Counted from the first letter of the stretch, positions 19,714 through 28,368 are shown. The stretch is 64,000 nt of DNA from Verrucomicrobiota bacterium (GCA_021772635.1 JAJFLP010000101.1:1-64000), one strand, 5' to 3'. A program made the numbers and translations. Notes: generated from the sequence alone by a model not told the origin.

Positions 19714-20259
19714 ATGAAACGAATCACAAATCGTAATGCCGTTGTGTGGTTGAGCCTGATTCTCGCGATCTGCGCATTGCCTTCCAGGGCAGACGGCGGC
19801 CCGTCGCTCGAATATCAGATCAAGGCTTCGTATCTGTACAATTTTCTACTATTCGTAAACCTCCCAGAAGCCGCCGATTTCAACGACGGTGTACTCACAC
19901 TCGGCGTTCTGGGGACCGACCAATTTGGCACGGCCATCGACAAAATAGCGGGCAAAACGGTGCACGGAAAAATTGTCGACGTCCGCAGATTCCAGAGTAT
20001 TGCCGAAATGGAACCCTGCCAAGTCCTCTTTATTGCAGCATCGGAGCGCGACAATGTCAATGAGATTAGACAATGGCTCGGCGATCGGCGTGTGTTGACG
20101 ATTTCCGAATTTGAGGATTCCGGAATGCCCGAGACCGTTATCAATTTCATCCATGCGGACAATAAGATCAGTTTTGAAATCAATCGCACCTTAGCCCGGA
20201 AGTCAGGGCTAAGGATAAGCTCGGAATTGCTGCGGGTGGCAGCAGTCGTGTACGAATAA
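19714..20259 (+). CDS. YfiR-family (DUF4154) periplasmic protein
   Basis: A 181-residue protein with a signal peptide (residues 1 to about 26, LSLILAICALPSRA) and the DUF4154 fold: EYQIKASYLYNFLLFV, then LTLGVLGTDQFG, a VLFIAASE strand, and the closing FEINRTLARKSGLRISSELL helix. In Pseudomonas, YfiR is a periplasmic repressor of the diguanylate cyclase YfiN; other members sit beside TonB receptors and CHASE8-type kinases, as here. A ribosome site AAGGAT precedes the ATG. The following kinase starts 27 bases downstream, so this protein probably binds its periplasmic sensor domain. Confidence 0.85.
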   Translation: MKRITNRNAVVWLSLILAICALPSRADGGPSLEYQIKASYLYNFLLFVNLPEAADFNDGVLTLGVLGTDQFGTAIDKIAGKTVHGKIVDVRRFQSIAEMEPCQVLFIAASERDNVNEIRQWLGDRRVLTISEFEDSGMPETVINFIHADNKISFEINRTLARKSGLRISSELLRVAAVVYE

Positions 20260-20286
20260 ACACTCGACCTGGAAGCCTTCCATATT

Positions 20287-21879
20287 ATGATAAAAAAGTA
20301 TCGACTTGCAGATCTTGACGTTCGCTCCAGGCTCATTTTCATTATCTTTGCAACGACGGCGTTGGGGCTTATTCTGGCCACCGTTGGATTAACGCTGACC
20401 GACAGAAAATTGACCCGGAAATATATGATCACCAACCTCGATATATTAGCAGGCGTCGTCGGCTGGAACAGTCGAGCGGCCGTGACTTTCAATGATGAGA
20501 AAGCGGGTCTCGACGCTCTCGAAGCACTGCGCTTTCAGCCCCATATCGAAGCGGCGTATATCTTTGACAACGCCGGTCGAATTTTCGCCAGCTTCAATCG
20601 GACCGGCGCCCCCCCCCAAGCATCGCCCGAGGTCCCCGAAGCCGACCGACATTGGTTCGATGGCAGTCGGCTGTTCGTCGCTCAGGGAATGTGGTTAAAC
20701 GATGAAAAAATCGGCACGATTTATATTCAGTCGGATACCGGCGAGTTGGCGGCCCGGCTCAGAGCGCATCTCTGGGACGCAGCATTATTAATCGCCGGAA
20801 CTCTGGTTATCACCTATTTCGTTTCCACCCGGATGCAGTCCGTTATTACAGTGCCCATTTTCCAACTCGTCGATGTCACCAGGGAGGTTTCCCGTAACGG
20901 AAACTATGCCGTGCGGGCGAAAAAAAGTCGCAACGACGAACTCGGAACCCTTGTTGACGGCTTTAATTCCATGCTCTCCGAGATTCAGCGCCGTGACGGC
21001 GAACTTGAACTCGCTCGTCGCGAACTCGAAGAACGCGTTGTCGAACTCGACCGGGAGGTGACCGAGCGGCAGCGGGCCGAAGCCGCGCTGTCGAAACAAA
21101 CCCTTGAACTGGAGCGGTCCAATGGTGAACTCGAGCAGTTCGCCTATGTGGCATCCCACGATTTACAGGAGCCATTACGAGCCATCTCCGGCTGTCTTCA
21201 AATCCTTCATGCGGACTACGAAAGCCAGCTCGACGACGACGCCGTCGAACTGATCGACCACTCAGTCGCCGGTTCCCAGCGGATGAAGACATTGATAAAT
21301 GACCTGTTAGATTACTCGCGCGTCGGCACCCGGGCAAAGGAATTTGAACTCATTGAAACCAATTCCATCATCGCCGATGTACTGCAGAATCTTGATGTTA
21401 TCATCAAAGAACAACATGCCGACATTATAGTCGGAGAGTTGCCGACAATTATGGCGGATTCGACACAGATCATCCAGCTTTTTCAGAATTTGATTGGCAA
21501 TGCGATCAAATTCTGCCGGAACGGAACGCCGCAGGTGACGATTTCGGCCACACGCATCCAGAACGATAGCGCCGAACCAAAAGCATTGGAACCGAGGACA
21601 AACGGAAAAGAATTTTGGCAATTTTCCGTTATCGATAACGGCATCGGTATCGAAACACAGTACGCCGAGCGAATCTTTGTCATCTTTCAGCGTCTCCATA
21701 ATCGAACCGAATACGAAGGAACGGGCATCGGACTGTCTGTCTGCAAGAAAATCGTGGAGCGTCATGGCGGGAAAATTCGAATGACATCAGAACCCGGAAA
21801 GGGCACGACCTTTAATTTTACCATACCGGTGGTGGAAAGTACCGTGGGATCTCAGAAATCCGAAGGTTCGACTGCTTGA
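20287..21879 (+). CDS. CHASE8-type sensor histidine kinase
   Basis: A 530-residue kinase: TM1 (about 15-38), a periplasmic CHASE8-like domain (about 40-165), TM2 (about 166-187), HAMP (about 188-240), a long coiled coil, HisKA with SHDLQEPLRAISG, and HATPase (NLIGNAIKFC; DNGIGIE; GTGIGLSVCKKIVERHGG). The SHDLQEPL H-box is the phytochrome/cyanobacterial-type form that usually pairs with Rcp1-like single-domain regulators, and such a regulator is encoded next (22289). With the YfiR-like protein upstream it resembles YfiRN systems in which the cyclase output is replaced by a kinase. The stop codon lies within a GACTGC-type palindrome. Confidence 0.9.
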   Translation: MIKKYRLADLDVRSRLIFIIFATTALGLILATVGLTLTDRKLTRKYMITNLDILAGVVGWNSRAAVTFNDEKAGLDALEALRFQPHIEAAYIFDNAGRIFASFNRTGAPPQASPEVPEADRHWFDGSRLFVAQGMWLNDEKIGTIYIQSDTGELAARLRAHLWDAALLIAGTLVITYFVSTRMQSVITVPIFQLVDVTREVSRNGNYAVRAKKSRNDELGTLVDGFNSMLSEIQRRDGELELARRELEERVVELDREVTERQRAEAALSKQTLELERSNGELEQFAYVASHDLQEPLRAISGCLQILHADYESQLDDDAVELIDHSVAGSQRMKTLINDLLDYSRVGTRAKEFELIETNSIIADVLQNLDVIIKEQHADIIVGELPTIMADSTQIIQLFQNLIGNAIKFCRNGTPQVTISATRIQNDSAEPKALEPRTNGKEFWQFSVIDNGIGIETQYAERIFVIFQRLHNRTEYEGTGIGLSVCKKIVERHGGKIRMTSEPGKGTTFNFTIPVVESTVGSQKSEGSTA

Positions 21880-21927
21880 AGTCAAAACATCAAGGTCACT
21901 AAGTTAAGGAGACGAGACACGTTCAAG

Positions 21928-22189
21928 GCGCACGTTCGAGTTCACGCTTCAGCGTGGTTCTTGAGTTTCCGGGAAGAAATACCACGTAGCTGATCCCGCA
22001 TGCGGGAGAAACAGCCCTTAGGCAAAAGCGAGAACTCCACCGGTCCAGGCCAGCAGAATTCCAGATTACACGGGCGAAGCGCACGTTGGAGTTCACGCTT
22101 CAGCGTGGTTCTTGAGTTTCCGGGAAGAAATACCACGTAGCTGATCCCGCATGCGGGAGAAACAGCCCTTAGGCAAAAGCGCGAACTCT
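21928..22189. repeat. Two 111-bp direct repeats of the GAGTTCACGCTTCAGCGTG family
   Basis: 21928-22038 and 22079-22189 are nearly identical over 111 bases, separated by 40 bases. Each holds GAGTTCACGCTTCAGCGTGG at one end, GAACTC at the other and a GATCCCGCATGCGGGAGAAA palindrome inside. Related palindromic units occur at 39765, 51312, 51451, 53311 and 57008. They occupy the gap between the kinase and its presumed regulator. Confidence 0.8.
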
Positions 22190-22288
22190 CCGCACAAGCG
22201 AGAGTCTCGGCCATCCGGACCACCGGTCCCGACTATATATAGATCATAACTTAGTGACATTACTAAAAGATAGGGAGTATACCGAACA

Positions 22289-22729
22289 ATGACGACAATC
22301 GATGATGCTAAACCGTTTGAGATATTGCTTGCAGAGGACAACGTCACGGATGTGATGTTGACCCGTAAAGCGCTGAAAAATGCGAAGATTCGAAACCGAC
22401 TTCATGTTGTCGAAGACGGTGTCGAAGCGATCGAATTTTTACGTAAAAAGGGGAAGTATCGGGAAGTTCCGACACCAGGCCTCGTGCTTCTCGATTTGAA
22501 TATGCCCAGGAAAGACGGTCGTGAGGTTCTCGCTGAAGTAAAGCGAGACCCCGAGTTAAAGATCATTCCCATTGTTGTCCTCACCACGTCGAGCAATGAC
22601 AAGGACGTTCTCGAAGCGTACGGACTGCACGCCAACAGTTACATCCTGAAACCGGTCGACTTCGACCAATTTTGCGAGGTTATTCAAGCGCTTGACAAAT
22701 TCTGGTTTAACGTGGTGAAATTACCGTAA
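22289..22729 (+). CDS. Rcp1-like single-domain response regulator
   Basis: A 146-residue receiver with no output domain. The acidic pocket is LLAEDN, the phosphoacceptor lies in LVLLDLNMPRKDG, the Thr in VVLTTSSND and the Lys in ILKPVDFDQF; the extended RK(G)KYREVPTPGLVLLD loop and the C-terminal FDQFCEVIQALDKFWFNVV are typical of Rcp1-type regulators that work with SHDLQEPL-type kinases. It therefore most likely takes phosphate from the kinase at 20287 and signals through protein contact. A GGGAG ribosome site lies about 11 bases before the ATG. The next gene begins 2 bases after its stop. Confidence 0.9.
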   Translation: MTTIDDAKPFEILLAEDNVTDVMLTRKALKNAKIRNRLHVVEDGVEAIEFLRKKGKYREVPTPGLVLLDLNMPRKDGREVLAEVKRDPELKIIPIVVLTTSSNDKDVLEAYGLHANSYILKPVDFDQFCEVIQALDKFWFNVVKLP

Positions 22730-22731
22730 GC

Positions 22732-25263
22732 GTGACGCACATGACTAACGAACCCATCAAGATAGTACTCATCGAAGACAACCCGACGGACGCCCTTTTT
22801 ATTCGCCGGATGTTGGGAAAGATATTCCCGGTGAATGAGGCGCCATCGTACTGTGAGTCGCTGCGTGATGGTCTGGCGTGCCTCCGCGATACACCGGCAG
22901 ATCTGGTATTGTTGGATTTGTCGCTTCCGGACAGCCACGGCATGGAAACGCTGGAAAAAGTGCGGACTCAGGAAACTGTGCCGGCGATTATTGTACTGAC
23001 CGGCCTGAACGACGAAGAAATGGCCATACAGGCGTTGAAAGTTGGTGCTCAGGATTATCTCGTCAAGGGCGACTTCGACGATCGCATGCTGGGTCGCTCG
23101 ATCCATCATGCCATTGAGCGGCACCGGCTCAAAATTCAGATAGAACAGCAGGCTGAAGATGTACGCAGCCAAAAAAACAACCTGCATAACATTATCAGCT
23201 GCAACTTTGACGGGATTGTCATCCTCGACGCCGGTTGCCGCATCCTCTTCGCAAATCCAGCTGCGGAAAAGCTTCTTTGCCAGCCATTACAAAAACTCAT
23301 TGGCAACGTATTTCCGGCTGACGTCTCGGCCAGTACAGTGACGGAACTGAAGATCGTCCGCGACCAGGGCGATCATATTGTCGTTGATCTGCGCACCGCA
23401 AAAGTCGAGTGGCACGGAAAGCCGGGACTTGTCGTTTCGATCCGCGACCTGACCGAGCGTGTGGAAATGCTGCGCGCACTGAAAAACGAGCGCGGACTGC
23501 TGGCCGAACGGGTCGAAGAACGCACCGCCGAGTTGGCCGCGACGAACACGGAATTGCAGAAGGCGCTCAGGAATAAAGACTATTTCCTCGCCACCATGAG
23601 CCATGAACTGCGGACGCCCATGAATGCGATTATCGGATATTCTGAAATGCTTGCGGATAAAATTTTTGGTGAACTGAACACCAAACAATGCCGGTATGTC
23701 GACCACATTTTGACGAGCGGCCGCCATCTGCTGGATCTGATCAATGACATTCTCGATCTGGCCAAAATTGAAGCCGAGGAAATGTCGCTTTTTCCGTCTG
23801 ATTTCCGCATGGATGAACTGTTACGGGAAGTCATGACGGTTATCAGGCCCCTGGCGGCGAACAAACGCATCGAATTGGATGCATATATCCCCGATAACGT
23901 CGGCCCAGTTCATGCCGACCGGCAGCGCCTGAAACAGGTCATGTGCAACCTTCTTAGCAATGCGGTCAAATTCACGCCCGAAGCGGGGTTTATACGGGTC
24001 AGTGCCAAATGGGGGAAAGGGGCAGAGTCGGCAGCGGTCGGAGATCCGTTGCTGGTAACTCAGCAATCTGAAATTTTAACAGGCGAGCCGAGTGTAACGA
24101 GACGGCCGCAAAGGCACCCCACGAAGGCGAAAACCGTCAACAATCTGAAAACCTGTCCGACGGAGCCGGAAACGGCGACATCCGGATCAACACTTTGCAT
24201 CTCCGTCGCCGATTCAGGCATCGGTATTAAACCGGAAGATATCGGCCGGGTTTTCGGCCAGTTCGAACAGGTCGATTCCACGTATGCCCGGGAACAGCAG
24301 GGAACGGGTCTGGGATTGGCGATTACGAAACATTTTGTCGAACTACATGGCGGTCGGATATGGGTTGAGAGCGAAGGGCAAGGTAAAGGCGCCACCTTTA
24401 ACATTGAACTCCCAATGGAAACAGCGCTGAATGACGCTCAACCGGAATCCCGCGAGTCCTGTGAAATCGACGGGGATTGGTCAGAGGCGAATGATTCAGA
24501 TAGCGAAAACAAAACGATCGTCGTGATCGAGGATGACCGGCGCATGTGGGAGTTTATTGGCAGTACACTGGAAGCTGAGGGCTACCAAACCGTGTTTACG
24601 GCGAATGGGAAAGAGGGTTTGCGAAAAGTCCAGGATTGTCAGCCCGTCGCGGTATTGCTTGATATATTTTTGCCGGTCAAGGACGGCTTGCAGGTGTTAA
24701 CCGAGTTAAAATCCTGTCCGGCCACCTGGGATATCCCGGTTGTCGTCATGTCAGTTGAAAGCAAAAATGAAATTGGAAACGCTTTTGGTGCGGCCGATTG
24801 GCTGGTAAAACCGGTCAGCCGTCCCCACCTGTTGAACGTCGTGCAGCGCCATGAGCGACACCGCGGCGGAGTGATCCGGACAATCCTGATTATAGACGAT
24901 GAACCCGATTGTGTCGAGATCCTCGCCGAGTATTTGGTCCAGAACGGCCACGCGACATTGAAAGCGTATAGCGGCCTCGAAGGACTGGAAATCATCGCGC
25001 TGAAACATCCCGATTTGGTGATTCTTGACCTGATGATGCCGGAAATGACTGGATTCGATGTGATCGACCGGCTGAAGAGCGATGCGAATACGAAAGATAT
25101 ACCGGTTGTCATCAACACGGCGAAGGACCTGACGCCGGAGGATCTGGAGCGCTTACAGGGAAAAACAGAGAAAATCCTGTCAAAATCGGTTCGTAACGAA
25201 TTGTGTGAGTTTGTGAATGAAATAACGGGAAAAATAAAGAAAAAAGAAACTATAGAAACATAG
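22732..25263 (+). CDS. Hybrid histidine kinase, receiver-PAS-HisKA-HATPase-receiver-receiver
   Basis: An 843-residue cytoplasmic protein without TM segments (GTG start; an ATG three codons later is equally possible). Order: receiver (about 8-125, LVLLDLSLPDSHG), PAS (about 145-255), coiled coil, HisKA ([17 protein letters not shown]), HATPase ([28 protein letters not shown]), receiver (VLLDIFLPVKDG) and receiver (LVILDLMMPEMTG). About 60 residues of unrelated, low-complexity-like sequence (about 425-490) are inserted between the N- and G1-boxes of the ATPase domain. It is closely similar to the kinase at 45341 in its kinase and two C-terminal receivers. It is co-directional and nearly overlapping with the regulator before it. 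Confidence 0.92.
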   Translation: MTHMTNEPIKIVLIEDNPTDALFIRRMLGKIFPVNEAPSYCESLRDGLACLRDTPADLVLLDLSLPDSHGMETLEKVRTQETVPAIIVLTGLNDEEMAIQALKVGAQDYLVKGDFDDRMLGRSIHHAIERHRLKIQIEQQAEDVRSQKNNLHNIISCNFDGIVILDAGCRILFANPAAEKLLCQPLQKLIGNVFPADVSASTVTELKIVRDQGDHIVVDLRTAKVEWHGKPGLVVSIRDLTERVEMLRALKNERGLLAERVEERTAELAATNTELQKALRNKDYFLATMSHELRTPMNAIIGYSEMLADKIFGELNTKQCRYVDHILTSGRHLLDLINDILDLAKIEAEEMSLFPSDFRMDELLREVMTVIRPLAANKRIELDAYIPDNVGPVHADRQRLKQVMCNLLSNAVKFTPEAGFIRVSAKWGKGAESAAVGDPLLVTQQSEILTGEPSVTRRPQRHPTKAKTVNNLKTCPTEPETATSGSTLCISVADSGIGIKPEDIGRVFGQFEQVDSTYAREQQGTGLGLAITKHFVELHGGRIWVESEGQGKGATFNIELPMETALNDAQPESRESCEIDGDWSEANDSDSENKTIVVIEDDRRMWEFIGSTLEAEGYQTVFTANGKEGLRKVQDCQPVAVLLDIFLPVKDGLQVLTELKSCPATWDIPVVVMSVESKNEIGNAFGAADWLVKPVSRPHLLNVVQRHERHRGGVIRTILIIDDEPDCVEILAEYLVQNGHATLKAYSGLEGLEIIALKHPDLVILDLMMPEMTGFDVIDRLKSDANTKDIPVVINTAKDLTPEDLERLQGKTEKILSKSVRNELCEFVNEITGKIKKKETIET

Positions 25264-25294
25264 GGGCACCCATTGAGTTCTATGGAATTACGCA

Positions 25295-25888
25295 ATGATC
25301 GCCATTGACGATACGCTAGTGAGTGAGGACATCGCCGATCGCCACTTTGTATGTGACCTAAGTAAATGTAAAGGCGCATGCTGTAAGTACGGAGATAACG
25401 GTGCTCCGCTGGAGAAGGCAGAGTTACCGATGGTCCAGAACGTCTTGTGCGAACTTCGCCCTTACTTGTCACCAAAGGCGATGGACGTCATTAGTGAGGT
25501 TGGGCACTACGTCGCGGATCCGAACTGCACCTACAGTACCCCCACGATCGATGGAAAAGAGTGTGTATACGCGAATTATAATAACAACAACGTCCTGACA
25601 TGCGCGTTCGAGTCAGCCTACTTCGACGGAAAAATAGATTTCCAAAAACCTATATCCTGCCATCTCTATCCGATACGCGTGCACAAACTAAATAACTGTG
25701 AAGCGCTAAATTATCATCGCTGGAAAATCTGCAATGCAGCCTGTCAATTAGGCAGTAGACTCGGTATTCCAATATACCGTTTTGTAAAAGATGGATTGAT
25801 CCGAAAATATGGAGAAGACTGGTACGCGAAGCTAGTCGAAAAGTTCGAACGCAAGCACACTGACTCGGAAAATGGCAACGTCGAGTAA
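25295..25888 (+). CDS. DUF3109-family cysteine-cluster protein
   Basis: A 197-residue protein. FVCDLSKCKGACCKYGDNGA at residues 19-38 contains the CxxxxCxxxCC-type cysteine cluster, and further Cys residues follow (ECVYA, LTCAFE, ISCHLYPIR, ICNAACQLG). This is the DUF3109 / YkgJ-like zinc or iron-cluster family; the HLYPIR motif is characteristic. The function is unknown; such proteins are thought to bind metal. The family is best known from Bacteroidetes and related phyla, which is a hint to the source organism. It follows the hybrid kinase by about 30 bases, possibly in the same transcript, though codon use looks different. Confidence 0.8.
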   Translation: MIAIDDTLVSEDIADRHFVCDLSKCKGACCKYGDNGAPLEKAELPMVQNVLCELRPYLSPKAMDVISEVGHYVADPNCTYSTPTIDGKECVYANYNNNNVLTCAFESAYFDGKIDFQKPISCHLYPIRVHKLNNCEALNYHRWKICNAACQLGSRLGIPIYRFVKDGLIRKYGEDWYAKLVEKFERKHTDSENGNVE

Positions 25889-25994
25889 CTCTATAGAACC
25901 CCTAATATACCCATCGTCATTGGGTTTTCGAAAATACCGTTCGGAATCCCTTAGGTGATAAGTTGAAAGTCTTCCAAAAATTGTACTGCTTGCA

Positions 25995-26141
25995 GTATAT
26001 ATAGACAATCACTTAATCGTCGTCCATAAGCCTGCGGGGATGCTGATCCAGGGAGATTAAACGGGTGATTTCACGCTTGTACAGTGGGCAAAAAACTACC
26101 TGAGACACAAGTTCAATAAACCCGAAAACGTTTACGTCGGC
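25995..26141 (+). pseudogene. Partial duplicate of the 5' end of the rluA-type gene
   Basis: These 147 bases match 27624-27770 (codons 3-51 of the pseudouridine synthase) with only six mismatches and no gaps. They have no start codon and carry TAA where the gene has TCA (26059). All six differences (26001, 26003, 26059, 26081, 26090, 26125) are A here and C, T, C, G, G, G in the gene. Homology ends abruptly at 26141, where a reverse-transcriptase remnant begins on the other strand. The copy cannot be expressed as a protein. Confidence 0.85.
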
Positions 26142-26275
26142 TCAAATACTTCGTTGAGGCTACTCACGCATGCCTGTTGAACCACCTTGTCCTCGATTGC
26201 TTGTATACCCAATGGACGTTGCCGCCCCTCCTCCTTGGTGATGCAGCCGCGCTTTGCCGGTGTGGCTCGGTAATT
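26141..26275 (-). pseudogene. Reverse transcriptase fragment (group II intron type)
   Basis: A 45-codon open stretch on the minus strand reads NYRATPAKRG then CITKEEG, RQRPLGIQAIEDKVVQQA and CVSSLNEVFE. This is the conserved early fingers region of group II intron-encoded reverse transcriptases (compare the general form GRxRPLGIPxxEDKIVQxA...LxxIxE). It is bounded by a stop at its upstream end and by the rluA duplicate downstream. No YADD box or maturase domain remains, so it is a relic. Confidence 0.8.
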
Positions 26276-26542
26276 CTATAATTTCCTACGTGGTTGACAT
26301 GGATCAATTACACATTATTGTTATTAATCGATAGCCGTTACGCGGATAATTCGAGACCGCAAAATACTTCTCGGAGTCCGCTCATGCGGGAAGAGTCTTC
26401 CACATTCTGAATTGGGATTTGTCAACAAGCAATACTATTTTTGACGACTTTGAATTCATTACCTAAGATGATCTATGTTGAGCCTAGCGAAATCCGCCGC
26501 CGTGAAAACAATATTTCGTCCCGCATGTGGGATGAAGACGTT
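26276..26542. other. Intergenic remainder before the cNMP/FHA gene
   Basis: No gene seen. 26439-26472 (GACGACTTTGAATTCATTAC) is the inverse of the tail block at 8475 and 17115, and 26516-26532 carries a CCCGCATGTGGG palindrome. The rest of the 25889-26571 gap is the rluA duplicate, the reverse-transcriptase relic and a GACTGC-type palindrome (25984-25997). Confidence 0.5.
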
Positions 26543-26551
26543 TGGTATAAT
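26543..26551 (+). promoter_or_regulatory. Candidate extended -10 promoter
   Basis: TGGTATAAT is a perfect extended -10 (TGn-TATAAT) 20 bases before the ATG at 26572. No good -35 is visible, as is usual for extended -10 promoters. The leader would be short (about 14 bases). Confidence 0.4.
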
Positions 26552-26571
26552 AGAATCGTTAACGACCGCAA

Positions 26572-27339
26572 ATGGTTAAGCATATGATTGACACAATAAA
26601 ATTCCGCGCGGGCGAATACATCTTCAAAAAGGGTGAACAAAGTGTTTTCGCTTATATAGTTGAGTCGGGTCAAGTCGAAATAATCGACACGCATCGGAAG
26701 AAAAGCATTGTGTTGAACATCGTCGACAGCGGCGAGATTTTCGGAGAAATGGGAATTATCGACGATAAACCGCGATCAGCCTCCGCGCGAGCAATCACGG
26801 ATATTGAAGTAACCGCAATCGACATTGACCGATTTGTTGACATGTTGATGAAAGATCCAAAGCGCGTCCTCAAGTTTATCCAGGTATATTTCGAGCATAT
26901 ACGAACTTTAACGGCCATGCTGACTGACGGTAAGGACACTCCCATAAATAGTGTCAGTCAACCGGGAGTATCCGTTACCCTCATGCCGTTGACGGCAGTG
27001 ACCGCCACTGCGATTGGCAAAAAAAGCCTCGAAATTCAACGGTTCCCCATTCGAATAGGCCGTGAAGCCGATTTAAACGAAAGTATTATGCTAGATCAAA
27101 ATGATCTGGTGCTTCCCGACAAGAAACCGTTTAAGCTGTCACGGAATCATGCGTCAATCGAATACCAAAAATCTTGTTTCGTGGTGAGAGATCGAGGAAG
27201 TTACTACGGCACAATTGTCAACGGAGAAAAAATCGGCGGCCGTCGATTTCAATCTGCGAACGTCCTCAAGCCGGGTTTCAACGAACTGATCCTCGGGAAG
27301 AATGATTCTGTCTATCGCTTCAAAATCGTTGTTGAATAG
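26572..27339 (+). CDS. Cyclic-nucleotide-binding domain fused to FHA domain
   Basis: A 255-residue soluble protein. Residues 1 to about 120 form a cNMP-binding domain (GEYIFKKGEQSVFAYIVESG; phosphate-binding cassette GEIFGEMGIIDDKPRSASAR). Residues about 150-255 form an FHA domain with the phosphothreonine-binding IRIGRE, LSRNHASIE and GTIVNGEKIGG motifs. There is no catalytic or DNA-binding part, so it should act as an adaptor that brings phosphothreonine partners under cyclic-nucleotide control. Its FHA is paralogous to that of the 38473 protein (shared FPIRIGR, NDL.L, SRNH, GTLVNG). An alternative ATG lies four codons downstream. Confidence 0.88.
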   Translation: MVKHMIDTIKFRAGEYIFKKGEQSVFAYIVESGQVEIIDTHRKKSIVLNIVDSGEIFGEMGIIDDKPRSASARAITDIEVTAIDIDRFVDMLMKDPKRVLKFIQVYFEHIRTLTAMLTDGKDTPINSVSQPGVSVTLMPLTAVTATAIGKKSLEIQRFPIRIGREADLNESIMLDQNDLVLPDKKPFKLSRNHASIEYQKSCFVVRDRGSYYGTIVNGEKIGGRRFQSANVLKPGFNELILGKNDSVYRFKIVVE

Positions 27340-27379
27340 TGAGGAAGCGGCGGGTACCTGACGAATACTTCCGAACGTT

Positions 27380-27560
27380 AGTATACTAACTCCAGTTAGG
27401 TTTTCGCGTGCGTTCTGCTGTCCAGCAGAATCGAATCACGTGATTCGCCGCGGCGAAAACGCGACTGCACGTGGCGCGACGGACGTCGACAAGTTTTCTG
27501 AAATCTTTGCCTAGCGTAACAAGAGATCGCCGAAAATTCGACTGCTTTAGTCTTAATCCC
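27380..27560. repeat. Dispersed repeat ahead of the rluA-type gene
   Basis: ACTAACTCCAGTTAGGTTTT at the left and ACGTCGACAAGTTTTCTGAA plus AATTCGACTGCTTTAGTC at the right recur, in the same order and orientation, at 44285-44400, inside the 5' end of another gene. The 27380 copy has extra hairpin-forming material in the middle (TTCTGCTG/CAGCAGAA; GAATCACGTGATTC). The left end also recurs near 7558. Confidence 0.65.
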
Positions 27561-27617
27561 ACTGACTGTATAAGTCCCATCCGATAGCTCTCCGTCAAAT
27601 CGTGTCGACAACCCCGT

Positions 27618-28310
27618 ATGCTCGTATATCTTGACAATCACTTAATCGTCGTCCATAAGCCTGCGGGGATGCTGATCCAGGGAGATTCAACGGGTGATTT
27701 CACGCTTGTGCAGTGGGCGAAAAACTACCTGAGACACAAGTTCAATAAACCCGGAAACGTTTACGTCGGCCTTGTTCATCGACTTGATCGCCCGACTTCC
27801 GGGATAGTCGTATTCGCTCGCACATCCAAAGCGGCGTCACGCTTATCCGAACAGTTCCGCTCAAGGACGGTCGACAAAGTCTATTGGGCGCTCACCGAGG
27901 GAATCGTACCGAAGGAAGGGATCTTAAAAGCCCAGTTGACGCGTGAAGGAAGATCAACAAGAATTACTGGATTGAACGGCGGGAAGTACGCAGAACTAAG
28001 TTACCACCGCGTTCGCAAATCGAAGAATCTTTCGTGGGTGGAAATATCGATGTCTACCGGCAGGCATCATCAAATTCGCGTCCAGTTCTCAAGTATAGGA
28101 CACCCGATAGTCGGTGATTTCAGGTACGGATCGAAACGGAAATTCCCCAACAGAACCCTTGCCCTCCACGCACAGTCGCTAACGATTAGCCACCCGATCA
28201 AGAAAGAGCCAATGACGTTTTCCGCACCACCAGCGCCATATTGGGAGGAATACTTTAATCCCACCAGTGGGTTTAACTCCCCGTTCTGCTGTCCAGCACG
28301 AACGTGGTAA
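27618..28310 (+). CDS. RluA-family 23S/tRNA pseudouridine synthase
   Basis: A 230-residue protein with the RluA catalytic motif VHRLDRPTSGIVVFA (about residues 53-67; the Asp is the nucleophile), plus IVVHKPAGMLIQ near the N-terminus and the GRHHQIRVQF and HPIVGDFRYG motifs. It isomerises uridine to pseudouridine in RNA; without an S4 domain the target cannot be told. The C-terminal 17 or so residues ([17 protein letters not shown]) are encoded by a dispersed repeat that begins at 28256, so the natural end has been replaced. Its codons 3-51 are duplicated 1.6 kb upstream. Confidence 0.9.
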   Translation: MLVYLDNHLIVVHKPAGMLIQGDSTGDFTLVQWAKNYLRHKFNKPGNVYVGLVHRLDRPTSGIVVFARTSKAASRLSEQFRSRTVDKVYWALTEGIVPKEGILKAQLTREGRSTRITGLNGGKYAELSYHRVRKSKNLSWVEISMSTGRHHQIRVQFSSIGHPIVGDFRYGSKRKFPNRTLALHAQSLTISHPIKKEPMTFSAPPAPYWEEYFNPTSGFNSPFCCPARTW

Positions 28311-28368
28311 AGCTCTAAGAGTCTTTCATCCCTCGCGGGCTTGCCCCGAGGCAGTTGATTAGACAACC
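28256..28368. repeat. Dispersed repeat forming the 3' end of the rluA-type gene
   Basis: TTAATCCCACCAGTGGGTTT, then AAGCTCTAAGAGTCTTTCAT and CGCGGGCTTGCCCC, match 11186-11475 in the inverse orientation. The unit starts inside the coding region, reads through in frame and supplies a new stop at 28308. Confidence 0.65.

Noticed and set aside
21928-22189. Possible CRISPR-like repeat pair
   Set aside because: Only two units of 111 bases with internal palindromes, related to dispersed elements elsewhere; no spacers or cas genes.
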